NCBI RefSeq assembly: GCF_024158125.1
Contig: NZ_JAMZFT010000002.1
Location: 1 to 64,000, forward strand
DNA: 64,000 bases
Source of the DNA: Futiania mangrovi
GTDB taxonomy: Bacteria; Pseudomonadota; Alphaproteobacteria; Futianiales; Futianiaceae
Reading direction: 5' to 3'
Shown: piece after piece, positions 39,608 through 53,351 of the stretch
Numbering within the stretch: the first letter of the stretch is position 1
How the letters are laid out: every line of letters begins with the position of its first letter
The notes under the pieces: generated by a model
Database searches by the model: none
The model's input: the letters and a program-made list of their open reading frames with translations, nothing else
Told to the model about the DNA's origin: nothing
Translations under genes and position numbers: made by a program

Positions 39608-40608
39608 TGCGGCGCGCGGGCCTTCTCGCGGCCGCCCTCTGCGTGGCGCTCGCCGCACCGCTTCCCGCCATCGCAGCCGAGGCCGCACCGATCGAGGTGA
39701 CGGCCCGGCCCATCGCCCTCGATCCCGAGAAGCCCGACCGCACCGACTTCGGGAAGCTCGAATACGTGGGCGGGCTCGTCCTGTCCTCCTCCGACGCCCG
39801 GTTCGGCGGCATTTCGGGCCTGGAGATCTCCGAAGACGGAGCGGACCTCGTCGCCATCTCCGACCGCGGCACATGGTTCACCGCGCGGCTGGAGAGCGAT
39901 GAATCGCACCGCCCGGTCGCCATCTCGGATGCCCGCATCTCGCCGCTGCTCGCCCCCAACGGCAAGCCGGTGCGCGACGGCGACCACGACGCCGAGGGGC
40001 TGATGCGCACGCCTTCCGGCGACATGCTCGTCTCCTTCGAGCGGCGGCACCGCATCTGGCGCTACCCCTTCGCGGCGCAGGGTCCGGAGGCGGTTCCGGT
40101 TCCGGTCGACACTCCGGCGGTGCTCGCCCGGTTCAATTTCAACGAAGGCGTGGAGGCGCTGGCGCTCAGGCCGGACGGGGGGCCCGATGGGCGCATCGTG
40201 GCCTTTTCCGAGCGCACCGAGACGCCCGGGGGCGACATCATCGGCCTCATCCAGACACGGGATGGGTTCGAGGGGCTGACCGTCGCGCCCGCAGGCCGCT
40301 ACCACATTACCGACGCGGCCACTCTTGCGGACGGCCGTCTCGTCCTGCTGGAGCGGCGCTTCACCCTGATCGGCGGCGTGGGGATGCGGATGCGCCTGCT
40401 GGCGCCGACAGACCTCACGCCGGGTGCGCACATCGAGGGGGAGGAATTGATCGATCTGCCCGCACGCTACGCCATCGACAACATGGAGGCGCTGGCAAGC
40501 CGCGCGATGCCCGATGGCTCAACGCTGCTATACGTGATGTCGGACGACAATTTCAGCCCGCTGCAGCGCACGCTGCTGCTGGTGTTCCGGGTTCCCGCCA
40601 CGCCCTGA
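39607..40608 (+). CDS. exported esterase-like (phytase-like beta-propeller) protein
   Basis: This 333-residue protein has a signal peptide (LLAAALCVALAAPLPAIAAEA) and matches the 'esterase-like activity of phytase' family. Strings such as FGGISGLEISEDGADLVAISDRG and EGVEALALRPDG suggest propeller blades with acidic metal-binding residues. The reaction is unproven. It starts at ATG 39607, sharing one base with the cobT stop, and is followed by a terminator-like hairpin. The location after cobT is recurrent in alphaproteobacteria, so the link may be functional or merely positional. Confidence 0.8.
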   Translation: MRRAGLLAAALCVALAAPLPAIAAEAAPIEVTARPIALDPEKPDRTDFGKLEYVGGLVLSSSDARFGGISGLEISEDGADLVAISDRGTWFTARLESDESHRPVAISDARISPLLAPNGKPVRDGDHDAEGLMRTPSGDMLVSFERRHRIWRYPFAAQGPEAVPVPVDTPAVLARFNFNEGVEALALRPDGGPDGRIVAFSERTETPGGDIIGLIQTRDGFEGLTVAPAGRYHITDAATLADGRLVLLERRFTLIGGVGMRMRLLAPTDLTPGAHIEGEELIDLPARYAIDNMEALASRAMPDGSTLLYVMSDDNFSPLQRTLLLVFRVPATP

Positions 40609-40628
40609 GGTACCGCGCCGCGCGGGAC

Positions 40629-40665
40629 AAAAGAAACGCCGCCGGCGCCCATCGGGCCGGCGGCG
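40629..40665 (-). terminator. terminator of rpmB, possibly bidirectional
   Basis: A 10-bp GC stem (40638-40647 with 40656-40665) has an 8-base loop. On the minus strand, leaving rpmB, it is followed by GTTTCTTTTG, a T-rich tail. The plus side has only scattered Ts, so it stops the esterase-like gene less well. Confidence 0.75.
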
Positions 40666-40693
40666 ATGTCTTTCGGGGGTGTGCCTGCGCGGC

Positions 40694-40981
40694 TCAGGCC
40701 GCAGCGACGGCCTTCTGCACTTCGCGCTTCAGCTTGAGCGCGTTCGGCGAAAGCTCTTCGGCCCGCGCCTTCAGCAGATAGGCGTCGAGGCCGCCCACCT
40801 TGTCCACCGTGCGCAGCGCCGCCATGGAGATGCGCAGCTTCACGGACCGGTTCAGCGACTCGCTCGCCAGCGAGACCGTGTTCAGGTTCGGCAGGTAGCG
40901 CCGACGCGTCTTGTTGTTCGCGTGGCTCACATTGTTGCCGGTCATGACGGCCTTACCCGTCAGCTCGCACCGCCGTGCCAT
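40694..40981 (-). CDS. rpmB: 50S ribosomal protein L28
   Basis: L28 (95 residues) is a large-subunit structural protein. It begins [20 protein letters not shown] and continues [14 protein letters not shown], standard for bacterial L28. Only one N-terminal Cys is visible, so this is the non-zinc-ribbon form. It has its own promoter (41049-41078) and a terminator after the stop. It lies downstream of meaB but need not share its transcript. Confidence 0.97.
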   Translation of the reverse strand: MARRCELTGKAVMTGNNVSHANNKTRRRYLPNLNTVSLASESLNRSVKLRISMAALRTVDKVGGLDAYLLKARAEELSPNALKLKREVQKAVAAA

Positions 40982-41048
40982 GGGTCATTCCTCGCAAAAA
41001 CAGGTCGGAGGGGGCGCGTCGCGCGCGCCCGCCGGAATTCGAGCGGTC

Positions 41049-41078
41049 GCTATAGGCGGAAAGCGGCAACGCCGTCAA
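41049..41078 (-). promoter_or_regulatory. rpmB promoter
   Basis: The minus strand reads TTGACG (41073-41078), 18 bases, then TATAGC (41049-41054), close to sigma70 consensus. It lies 68 bases before the rpmB start and overlaps the meaB stop, giving rpmB independent high expression. Confidence 0.65.
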
Positions 41079-42085
41079 GACGTGCGGTCGGTTTCCCCGC
41101 CCGATTCTCCGGCAAAAAGATCGAGAAGCCGCCGCGCCTCCTCCGCGGGCAGCCCGCGCGCGCCCGCCACCGCGCGTTCCGCCGCAGGCAGCGCCGCTGC
41201 AACGCTCTCATGCGCCTGGAACCGCTCCATCAGACCTTCGCGGATTTCGGCCCAGAGCCAGCTTTTCGCCTGCGCCGCCCGCAACGCGGCGAGCCCGCCG
41301 CCGGACGCGATGGCGTCCCGGTGCGCCTCGACCGCCGCCCAGACGTCCTCGAGGCCCGTGCCCTTCAGCGACGACACCCGCATCGCCCGCGGCGTCCACT
41401 CCGCCGTGCGCGGCCTCAGCATCCTCAGCGCGGCGGCATAGTCCGCTTCGGACCGCTTGGCCGCCGCCTCCAGGTCGCCGTCCGCCTTGTTCACGATCAC
41501 CAGGTCGGCAAGCTCCATGATCCCGCGCTTGATGCCCTGCAGTTCGTCGCCGCCGCCGGGCGAGAGCAGCAGCAGGAACATGTCCGTCATGTCGGCGACC
41601 GTCGTTTCCGACTGGCCGACGCCCACCGTCTCGACGATCACCACGTCGAAGCCCGCCGCTTCCACCAGCAGCATCGCCTCGCGTGTCCGCCGGGCGACCC
41701 CGCCCAGTTGCCCCGCCGAGGGCGAGGGCCGCACGAAGGCCGCCGGATCGCGCGCCAGCGTCTCCATCCGCGTCTTGTCGCCGAGGATCGAGCCGCCCGA
41801 CCGCGCCGAGGACGGATCGACCGCCAGCACCGCGATCCGCTTGCCCTGCGCGATCAGCATGCCGCCCAGCGCCTCGATGAAGGTCGACTTGCCGGCGCCG
41901 GGCGGGCCGGAGAGGCCGAGGCGCACCGCCCGCCCGGTCTGCGGCAGGACGCGGGCGAGCAGCGCTTCCGCCGCGCGCCTGTGATCGGCACGGGTCGATT
42001 CCACCAGCGTGATCGCGCGGGCCAGTGCGCGCCGGTCGCCTGCCAGGACGCCGTCGGCCAGCGCCTTTTCGTCCAGATCGCTCAC
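41075..42085 (-). CDS. meaB: methylmalonyl-CoA mutase-associated GTPase MeaB
   Basis: MeaB (336 residues) is a G3E-type GTPase chaperone that loads and protects adenosylcobalamin in methylmalonyl-CoA mutase. It has the P-loop LGLSGPPGAGKSTF, switch region AVDPSSARSGGSILGDKTRM, the DxxG-type VIVETVGVGQSE, and NKAD for guanine. It was once called ArgK. The mutase lies about 1.1 kb away on the same strand; a DUF3108 gene on the opposite strand sits between them. Confidence 0.95.
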   Translation of the reverse strand: MSDLDEKALADGVLAGDRRALARAITLVESTRADHRRAAEALLARVLPQTGRAVRLGLSGPPGAGKSTFIEALGGMLIAQGKRIAVLAVDPSSARSGGSILGDKTRMETLARDPAAFVRPSPSAGQLGGVARRTREAMLLVEAAGFDVVIVETVGVGQSETTVADMTDMFLLLLSPGGGDELQGIKRGIMELADLVIVNKADGDLEAAAKRSEADYAAALRMLRPRTAEWTPRAMRVSSLKGTGLEDVWAAVEAHRDAIASGGGLAALRAAQAKSWLWAEIREGLMERFQAHESVAAALPAAERAVAGARGLPAEEARRLLDLFAGESGGETDRTS

Positions 42086-42321
42086 GCGGGGATCCCTCCG
42101 TCCCGTCCCTCGCCGCCGCCTCTGCGGGCGTGAATCGGCTTGCAGGCGCCGAGACTAGCCGCAATGCCCCCTGCCGCTCCACCGCTTGTGTTACGCCCCC
42201 CGCAGAACCACATCGGGCAGCACAGGAGACCCGGTCCCCTGGCGAAACTTGTCCCCGGCGACGGAAACCGTGGTAAAAGACCGTTCAATGTTCGGGTTTC
42301 CCGCGATGGAAGGGGTATGCC

Positions 42322-43155
42322 ATGGCTTTCCCGACGCATGAATCACCGTTTTGCCGCTTTCGGACCGCGTTCGCCGGGCTTCTGGCCGCCCTGACGCTCG
42401 CCACGGCTGCCTACGCGGCCGAGGATCGGGTCGCGCTCGGCTACGAGATGAATGTCGGCGGCTTCCGGGTCGGCGATCTCAGTGTCGAGGCGAAGCTGAC
42501 GGCAGACAGGTACCACGCCGGTGTGCAGATGAACTCGCGCGGCCTGATCGGTGCGCTCTACGACGCGCAGGTCGATGCGACCGCGAACGGTCTGCGCGGC
42601 TCTGACGGAACGCTGCAGCCGACGCGGTTCGAACGGACACTGAACGACGGGGGCGCGCCCGAAATCCTGCGCATCGGCTTTGCCGGCGACCTTCCTGTCG
42701 CTGTGGAGCGGGAACCGGACGAGGGCGAGGACGTCTTCCGCATGGGACCGGAGGACCGGCGCGCCTCCCTCGACCCGGCGAGCGCGCTGGTCGCGCTGAT
42801 GCTGCCGGCCGGCGCCAATCCCTGCGACCGGCGCATCCCGGTGTTCGACGGCAAGCGGCGCTACGACTTCGTGCTCGCCCCGCTCGACCCCGACGCCCCC
42901 GCGGCTGGCGCCACACCCTCGGATACCGAGGGCCTCGTCGCCTGCCGCGCGCAATACGAACGGATGGCCGGCTTCTCCGCCAAGCAGATGGCCAAGGATC
43001 CCCTGCCGCCGATCGACGCCTGGTTCCGGCCCGTCGCGGGCGGGCGCTACTACGTGCCCGTGATGGTGACGGGGCGGACGCCCGTCGGCGTCGCCGTGCT
43101 CAAGAACACGCGGCTCGAGGTCGGCCCCGCCACGCGCGCGGCCAGCGCCGACTGA
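42322..43155 (+). CDS. DUF3108 family exported protein
   Basis: This 277-residue protein carries a signal peptide (AFAGLLAALTLATAAYAAED) and then a beta-rich body with VALGYEMNVGGFRVGDLSVE, DRYHAGVQMNSRGLIGALYDAQ and the family-typical LDPASALVALM. DUF3108 proteins are predicted periplasmic lipid-binding-like barrels of unknown role. The start 42322 follows GAAGGGG. A 236-base gap precedes it with no other gene; I found no clear promoter or cobalamin riboswitch there. Confidence 0.82.
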   Translation: MAFPTHESPFCRFRTAFAGLLAALTLATAAYAAEDRVALGYEMNVGGFRVGDLSVEAKLTADRYHAGVQMNSRGLIGALYDAQVDATANGLRGSDGTLQPTRFERTLNDGGAPEILRIGFAGDLPVAVEREPDEGEDVFRMGPEDRRASLDPASALVALMLPAGANPCDRRIPVFDGKRRYDFVLAPLDPDAPAAGATPSDTEGLVACRAQYERMAGFSAKQMAKDPLPPIDAWFRPVAGGRYYVPVMVTGRTPVGVAVLKNTRLEVGPATRAASAD

Positions 43156-43186
43156 ACCTGCCACCGGCGATGCGCTCTCGGGCGGC

Positions 43187-45340
<2,154 letters not shown>

Positions 45341-45420
45341 CCCTTGGCCCTTTTGCGCAGCGTACGCACCCGCGCGCCTCATCTGCGGCGCCGGGCGCAT
45401 CTGTTCGGTTTCGGGGGCGC

Positions 45421-45449
45421 AGTATCGGAAACGCCGCCTCGGGGGTCAA
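45421..45449 (-). promoter_or_regulatory. methylmalonyl-CoA mutase promoter
   Basis: On the minus strand TTGACC (45444-45449) is followed after exactly 17 bases by GATACT (45421-45426), matching 5 of 6 and 4 of 6 consensus bases. It lies about 80 bases upstream of the mutase start, between it and the divergent helicase gene. Confidence 0.6.
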
Positions 45450-45538
45450 ATGCCGGTTTCCCGCGGCCGCCGCAAGCCAGACACATGTCTAGGGCACGCT
45501 TGCTTTCGTCCCCGGTAAGGAACAAGTCTCTGCCTGTC

Positions 45539-48310
<2,772 letters not shown>

Positions 48311-48326
48311 CCGGAAGCCCTGCCGC

Positions 48327-48740
48327 TTGCCCCTGCCAGGCGACCCCACGGAAAGCCACCGCGCCGATGCGCAGAGAATCGATCGCTGGCTCTGGTGCGC
48401 CCGCTTCTACAAATCGCGCACGCTGGCGGGCAAGGCGGTCGCCTCGGGCCCGTTCAGGCTCAACGGTACGCCCGTCTCCAAGCCGTCGGCGATGGTCAAG
48501 CCAGGCGATACCCTGACCTTCACCCACGGGGAGCGCGTGCGCGTCGTGCGCGTGCTGGCGCCCGGACTGCGCCGCAGCCCGGCGCCGGAGGCCCGGACGC
48601 TGTACGAGGACCTCTCGCCCCCGCCGCCACAGCGCGATGGAAGCCCCGCTGCCGCCCCGGACGGTGAGCGGGAGAAGGGCACAGGCCGCCCCACCAAGCG
48701 GGAGCGGCGTGCGACCGACCGGCTCAAGGGGCTCGACTGA
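48327..48740 (+). CDS. S4 domain RNA-binding protein (Hsp15-like)
   Basis: This 137-residue protein holds an S4 domain (about 18-85): QRIDRWLWCARFYKSRTLA, the KxVASG loop and MVKPGDTLTF. Hsp15-type proteins bind free 50S subunits with blocked nascent chains. The C-terminal third is charged and disordered-looking (Pro/Glu/Lys/Arg). The best start is TTG 48327, as no ATG/GTG lies in frame near the domain; I am less sure of the start than of the family. It follows the helicase by 16 bases and leads to the TerB-like and fdxA genes, an order common in alphaproteobacteria. Confidence 0.82.
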   Translation: MPLPGDPTESHRADAQRIDRWLWCARFYKSRTLAGKAVASGPFRLNGTPVSKPSAMVKPGDTLTFTHGERVRVVRVLAPGLRRSPAPEARTLYEDLSPPPPQRDGSPAAAPDGEREKGTGRPTKRERRATDRLKGLD

Positions 48741-48789
48741 CGCCGCATCGGCCCCATATGGCGCTCATGCATCAAGGGAGTGCACAGCC

Positions 48790-49251
48790 GTGATCGAGAA
48801 ACTCAAGACCTTCCTGCGGGGACCGGCGGAGACCGCGAGCGAGGTCGCGCAGGACCCCGACACTGCCCTCACGGCGCTGCTGCTCGAGGCGGCGGAGGCC
48901 GACGGGGAGGAGGCGCCGGAGGAACTGGATGCGATCCGCACCCTGCTCGCCCGCCGCGGTCACGACCACACCAAGGTCGAGGCGATGATCGCCGAGGCGC
49001 GCGGCCAGCGCGCCGCCGCGGGCGGCCTCTTCCGGTTCACGCACGCGGTCAAGACCGCCTGGTCGCCCGAGGAACGGATCGGCCTCGTTGAAATGCTGTG
49101 GGAGGTGGTGTACGCAGACGGCCGCGTGGACGACATCGAGGCAGGGCTGATGCGCCGCCTCGGCGGGCTCTTGCACGTGACCGACCGGGACCGCGGCGCC
49201 GCTGCGGTCCGGGTTCGCGAGCGGCTCGGCATCGATGGCGGCGGCGCGTGA
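48790..49251 (+). CDS. TerB-like (tellurite-resistance family) protein
   Basis: This 153-residue helical protein matches the TerB family: it has two half-repeats of the form ALLLEAAEADGEEAPEELDAI and LWEVVYADGRVDDIEAGLM, each with an acidic loop that may bind a divalent metal. The name is historic; a role in tellurite resistance is not supported here. The GTG at 48790 has AAGGGAG about 10 bases upstream. It sits between the S4 gene and fdxA on the same strand. Confidence 0.8.
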   Translation: MIEKLKTFLRGPAETASEVAQDPDTALTALLLEAAEADGEEAPEELDAIRTLLARRGHDHTKVEAMIAEARGQRAAAGGLFRFTHAVKTAWSPEERIGLVEMLWEVVYADGRVDDIEAGLMRRLGGLLHVTDRDRGAAAVRVRERLGIDGGGA

Positions 49252-49308
49252 GCCTGATGTTGTGCAAGCCCCTGATTTCGCGGTCTTTTGTCGAGGAATG
49301 ACGGCCAG

Positions 49309-49647
49309 ATGACCTATATCGTCACCGACAATTGCATCAAGTGCAAGTACATGGACTGTGTCGAGGTCTGCCCCGTGGACTGCTTCTACGAGGGTGAGAA
49401 CATGCTCGTCATCCACCCGGACGAGTGCATCGACTGCGGCGTGTGCGAGCCGGAATGTCCCGCCGACGCCATCCGGCCGGACACCGAATCGGGCCTCGAG
49501 CAATGGCTGGAGATTAACCGGAAGTATTCCGAAATCTGGCCAAACATCACCGAGAAGGGCGACCAGCCGGCCGACGCAAAGGACTATGACGGGGTTCCCG
49601 GCAAGTTCGAGAAGTACTTCAGCGCCGAGCCTGGCGAGGGTTCCTGA
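49309..49647 (+). CDS. fdxA: ferredoxin FdxA, 7Fe type
   Basis: This 112-residue ferredoxin carries a 3Fe-4S and a 4Fe-4S cluster. Cysteine motifs are [17 protein letters not shown] and [14 protein letters not shown]; the first is the CX7C-type set that typifies the 3Fe site. The length and C-terminal extension ([19 protein letters not shown]) match alphaproteobacterial FdxA. The ATG at 49309 follows GAGGA. It is a low-potential electron carrier of uncertain partner, upstream of carD. Confidence 0.94.
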   Translation: MTYIVTDNCIKCKYMDCVEVCPVDCFYEGENMLVIHPDECIDCGVCEPECPADAIRPDTESGLEQWLEINRKYSEIWPNITEKGDQPADAKDYDGVPGKFEKYFSAEPGEGS

Positions 49648-49958
49648 CGCGCCCCGCATGGACGGCCGCGTGCCGTGCATCAGGCGCATGACGCATTGCG
49701 GCATTGCAACATGCGCCTTTGAATTCGCCCCCGATCGTGCTATATAGTTTCCTTGCGCGGTCTATCGGCCCGCGCACAGAGGTGGGTCTCTGTCGAAAAC
49801 GGCAACTTCACTTGGGCGGGTTCTCTGTCCAGAGGTTTTTGTGCGCGTTTCGCGCGGAAAACCTTGCGGGACAGCCAGTCGGCCCGTGCTGCGCGGCATG
49901 AAAGCGCGCGGCAATGACAACGCGATGACAGACGCGTTCTGAAGCGAGGCGAAAAAGT
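49648..49958 (+). other. carD promoter and long 5' leader
   Basis: This 311-base gap holds a near-consensus promoter (49719-49746) and about 205 bases of leader before carD. In the leader, ACAGAG (49776-49781) pairs with CTCTGT (49788-49793); farther on CTCT-N4-AGAG (49823-49834) is followed by GTTTTT, and GCGCG-TTT-CGCGC lies after that. The two first elements share pairing words and could form alternative structures. No open frame is convincing. Confidence 0.45.
49719..49746 (+). promoter_or_regulatory. carD promoter
   Basis: TTGAAT (49719-49724), 16 bases, then TATATA (49741-49746), the best sigma70-like pair in this part of the window. It drives carD after a long leader and probably rpoH downstream if the hairpin at 50487-50514 is leaky. 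Confidence 0.6.
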
Positions 49959-50477
49959 ATGGTCAAGTCGACGAAGACGTCGGGCGCTGAGTTCTCCGTC
50001 AACGACCATGTGGTCTATCCGACCCATGGCGTGGGCAGGATCACGTCGATCGAGAAACAGGACATCGCGGGCATGTCGCTCGAGCTGATCGTGATCTATT
50101 TCGAGCAGGAGAAGATGACGCTGCGCGTGCCGACCTCGAAGATCGCGTCGACCGGCATGCGCAAGCTGTCCTCGCCCTCCATCGTCGAGGATGCGCTGCA
50201 GACGCTGAAGGGCCGCGCGCGCGTCAAGCGCACGATGTGGAGCCGCCGCGCGCAGGAGTACGAGACCAAGATCAACTCCGGCGACCTGATCTCGATCGCC
50301 GAGGTGGTGCGCGACCTCTACCGGGGCGCGGGCCAGCCGGAGCAGTCCTACAGCGAGCGGCAGCTTTACGAGGCGGCGCTCGACCGGCTCACTCGCGAAG
50401 TGGCCGCGGTTCAGAACATTGCCGCGGACGATGCGGCAAAGCGGGTGGAATCGGCGCTTCTCAAGACAGCCGCCTGA
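49959..50477 (+). CDS. carD: CarD family transcription regulator
   Basis: CarD (172 residues) binds the RNA polymerase beta subunit through an N-terminal Tudor-like domain and stabilises open complexes, notably at rRNA promoters. The N-terminal domain is visible as VNDHVVYPTHGVGRITSIEKQ and the C-terminal helical DNA-binding part from ARVKRTMWSRRAQEYETKIN. Its length and content match alphaproteobacterial CarD. It is followed by rpoH, both in the same direction. A candidate rRNA promoter for it to act on lies at the left edge. Confidence 0.93.
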   Translation: MVKSTKTSGAEFSVNDHVVYPTHGVGRITSIEKQDIAGMSLELIVIYFEQEKMTLRVPTSKIASTGMRKLSSPSIVEDALQTLKGRARVKRTMWSRRAQEYETKINSGDLISIAEVVRDLYRGAGQPEQSYSERQLYEAALDRLTREVAAVQNIAADDAAKRVESALLKTAA

Positions 50478-50486
50478 TCCGGGCAG

Positions 50487-50514
50487 GTCGCACCCCCGCC
50501 GTCTGCGGGGGCGA
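50487..50514 (+). terminator. hairpin between carD and rpoH
   Basis: GTCGC-A-CCCCCGC pairs with GCGGGGG-CGAC across a short loop. No T-run follows, so Rho-independent termination would be weak; it may reduce carD read-through or protect the mRNA end. The rest of this 299-base gap holds an AT-richer segment near 50630-50690, where an rpoH promoter is likely, but I cannot define it. Confidence 0.45.
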
Positions 50515-50776
50515 CCGCCGGGACCTGCTGCACATCCTGCCGACGCATGCATGCACGCGCCTCGCAAACCCTGTCCGGTTCGCGGGGCGCGTTTGCGTTT
50601 TCGCACCCGACTGTCCCCGATCCCGAACATCTCTTTTTCGTGAGAATGAACTTTTGAAGCGATCCAGAAGTTTGATTCCAGCGTAGACTCGAACGGCGAC
50701 GCATCGCATCGCCCAAGGATCAAGGGCCCCGGACCAACCAGGCAGGCCCCCGGAATAGGGAAAGGCGAGGCTAGAC

Positions 50777-51670
50777 ATGGGTTCGATCGACACACCCGAC
50801 ACGCAGCGCGCCAATCGCCGCTATGTCAAGGAAGCGATGAGCGCGCCGCTGCTCGATCCGGCGCACGAGCTCGAGCTGGCGCGGCGCTGGCGCGAGGACA
50901 ACGACGAGGCCGCGCTGCACGAACTGACGACCGCCTATCTTCGCCTCGTCATATCCATGGCAGGTCGCTTCCGCAATTACGGGCTGCCCATGGGCGACCT
51001 CGTGCAGGAGGGCAATGTCGGCCTGATGCAGGCCGCAGCCCGCTTCGAACCGGACCGCGAGGTGCGTTTCTCCACCTATGCCAGCTGGTGGATCCGCGCA
51101 GCGATCCAGGACTATGTGCTGCGCAACTGGTCCATCGTTCGCACGGGGACGACGGCGGCCCAGAAGTCGCTGTTCTTCAACCTGCGCCGCCTGCGGGCGC
51201 TGACCGGCGATTCCGGCGCCCAGCATATGACGCCGGAGTCGCGGCAGGAAGTGTCGCGGAAGCTCGGCGTGCGGGAGCAGGACGTGATCTACATGGAATC
51301 GCGCCTCGCGGCTTCTGACCGGTCGCTCAATGCGCCCGTGGGCGAGGACGGCGAAAGCCTGGAATGGCAGGACCTGCTCGCCGACACCCGCGAGACGCCG
51401 GACGAGATCGTACTCTCCATGCGCGATTCCGAGATCCACGCAGGCTGGATCGCCAAGGCGATGCAGCGGCTGAACCCGCGCGAAGCCATCATCATCAAGG
51501 AGCGAAAGCTGCGCGACGACAGTGTGACGCTCGAGGCACTCGGCCGCCAGCTCGGCATCTCCAAGGAGCGCGTCCGCCAGATCGAGCACCAGGCGCTGAA
51601 GAAGCTGCGCGCCGCGGTTGTCGATCAGGCCGGCGGCGACCCCCGGCTGCTCGACGCCTACGGCGCGTAA
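50777..51670 (+). CDS. rpoH: RNA polymerase sigma-32 factor RpoH
   Basis: This 297-residue sigma factor directs transcription of heat-shock genes. It has the region 2 strings FRNYGLPMGDLVQEGNVGLMQAA and FSTYASWWIRAAIQDYVLRN, then the RpoH box QKSLFFNLRRLR that distinguishes it from RpoD, and a region 4 helix-turn-helix near LGISKERVRQIEHQALKKLR. In alphaproteobacteria RpoH levels are controlled by chaperones and sometimes by promoter choice. clpB in this window would be a target. Confidence 0.96.
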   Translation: MGSIDTPDTQRANRRYVKEAMSAPLLDPAHELELARRWREDNDEAALHELTTAYLRLVISMAGRFRNYGLPMGDLVQEGNVGLMQAAARFEPDREVRFSTYASWWIRAAIQDYVLRNWSIVRTGTTAAQKSLFFNLRRLRALTGDSGAQHMTPESRQEVSRKLGVREQDVIYMESRLAASDRSLNAPVGEDGESLEWQDLLADTRETPDEIVLSMRDSEIHAGWIAKAMQRLNPREAIIIKERKLRDDSVTLEALGRQLGISKERVRQIEHQALKKLRAAVVDQAGGDPRLLDAYGA

Positions 51671-51676
51671 GCGCGG

Positions 51677-53161
51677 CTACCGCCCTTCCACGACGATCTT
51701 GACCCGGTCCCCCGCACGCACAGGGTCGCGGGGGCCCAGTCCGTTGAGGACGCGGAACCGTTCCTCCCGCGCCTCGTCGAACGCCATGCGCCGCGCAAGG
51801 GTCTCGACCGTGTCGCTCCGGCGAACGGTGACGACCTGCAGGCGCAGGGGCTTGAGGGCGGCCGCTTCGCGCGCGCCGAGCCTGCGGAACGAGTAGGTTG
51901 TCTTGCGGAAGCCTTCCAGAACGGCGGCGGAGGGATTGGGCGGCGCGATCATGATGAAGCGGTAGACCCTGTCCGCCGCCTCGCGGACAGCCACGAACCG
52001 GGCGTAGACCTGGCCCCGGTTCGAATTCGCGACCGTCCAGCCCGTCGCTGCCTCCAGGCCGTTCACGCGGATCCGCTCCACCTCACGCAGCGGCAGGTCC
52101 TTCTGCCAGATGCGCGTCAGATAGTCCGTCGTGGCGACGGGGCGATCGACCGGCGCGCTGTCCAGGCTGATCGCAGTCCCCTGGGGCCCTTGCGCCGTCA
52201 CGGCCCGAGAGGAATTTGTCAGCCGGAACCCCTCCGGCACCTCGAACGCGAACCGCAGCACCGGATGCAGGAACTGCCGTCCGCGGATATAGCCTTCCTT
52301 GGGATTGTCCCCGTACATCATGCCGTCGATGGCAGCGAGGAAGTCCCCCCGCCGGTCGGGGCGGCCGTCGAACGGCACGCCGGAGGCACGCGCCTCGCCG
52401 ATCGCAGCCCGCACGCGGTCCGGCGTAGCCGGGTGGGTCGCGAAGAAATCGACCCGGTTGGGATCGTAGTCGGTCTTGCCGGCAAGCGCCGCGTACAGCT
52501 CCGACTGGGCCTGAAGGTTGGCGAGGAAATCGGCCTGGGCATAAGGGTCGTAGCCGGTCCGCGCCAGCGCGCGCACGCCCAGCCGGTCGGCCTCGAACTC
52601 CTGGTCGCGGGAGAAGCTCGCCAGATAGCCCTGGCCTGCAAGCCCCGCGATCTGCGCCACCGCCTGGCTGCCCGTCGCGACGCCGAGGAGCCCGGCGAGC
52701 ACATTGGCGACCGTGCCCTGCGTCACCCGGCTCGCGGTGTGGCGCGCAGTGACATGGCCCACCTCGTGCGCCAGCACGCCGGCAAGCTCGGCCTCCGAAT
52801 TGGCGAGCGCCAGCAGCCCGCGCGTGACATAGACATAACCGCCCGGCAGCGCCATCGCGTTGACCACCGGGCTATCCAGCACCGTGAAGCGGTAGGCGAT
52901 GTCGGGCCGGTCGGAGTTTGCCGCCACGCGGCCGCCGACGGTCGCCACATAGGCGCCGATGTCGCCCTCCTCGTAGACGCCGCCATACCGCTCCAGCATC
53001 TTCGGATGCTCACGGGCGCCCAGTTCCTTTTCCTGCTCGGGCGAGATGAGCGAAAAGCCCTCTCCCTGCGCGCTGTCACCCGCACAGCCCGCCGTCAGCA
53101 GCATCAGGCCCGCAAGACCGGCTCGCGCCGCCTCGCGGATTGCATTCGCGCACTTACCCAT
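51677..53161 (-). CDS. M48 family lipoprotein metalloprotease with C-terminal LysM-like region
   Basis: This 494-residue protein starts with a lipoprotein signal (GLMLLTAGC, lipobox Cys near residue 26). The M48 domain has HEVGH at about 131-135 and the third ligand in EFEADRLGV; the LPGGYVYVTRGLLAL segment is BepA-like. The C-terminal part has a second domain ending LQVVTVRRSDTVETLARRMA, a LysM-like repeat. BepA-type proteases assist outer-membrane protein assembly. The ATG at 53161 has AGGAG about 8 bases upstream. Confidence 0.9.
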   Translation of the reverse strand: MGKCANAIREAARAGLAGLMLLTAGCAGDSAQGEGFSLISPEQEKELGAREHPKMLERYGGVYEEGDIGAYVATVGGRVAANSDRPDIAYRFTVLDSPVVNAMALPGGYVYVTRGLLALANSEAELAGVLAHEVGHVTARHTASRVTQGTVANVLAGLLGVATGSQAVAQIAGLAGQGYLASFSRDQEFEADRLGVRALARTGYDPYAQADFLANLQAQSELYAALAGKTDYDPNRVDFFATHPATPDRVRAAIGEARASGVPFDGRPDRRGDFLAAIDGMMYGDNPKEGYIRGRQFLHPVLRFAFEVPEGFRLTNSSRAVTAQGPQGTAISLDSAPVDRPVATTDYLTRIWQKDLPLREVERIRVNGLEAATGWTVANSNRGQVYARFVAVREAADRVYRFIMIAPPNPSAAVLEGFRKTTYSFRRLGAREAAALKPLRLQVVTVRRSDTVETLARRMAFDEAREERFRVLNGLGPRDPVRAGDRVKIVVEGR

Positions 53162-53351
53162 CACCCGTCTCCTGCGCCTGACGTTTCCTTCAAGGCCGTG
53201 CACCGCCCCCCTCGCGCACCGGCCCGACCCCAGTCTGATACACACCCGGACTTTTACCAAACGCTCCGGAGAGTATGATTCGGTCGGTCCCGGGTGATTC
53301 GATAAGAAATTCAGACTTTTGAACCCGTGACAGGGAGAGGGGGGCATACGC

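Noticed and set aside
40982-42321. Cobalamin riboswitch near meaB, rpmB or the mutase
   Set aside because: No B12-box-like GCCACTG word with the expected context was seen in the gaps.
48790-49251. Tellurite resistance operon
   Set aside because: Only a single TerB-like protein is present, without terC, terD or terZ, so the family name does not indicate function.
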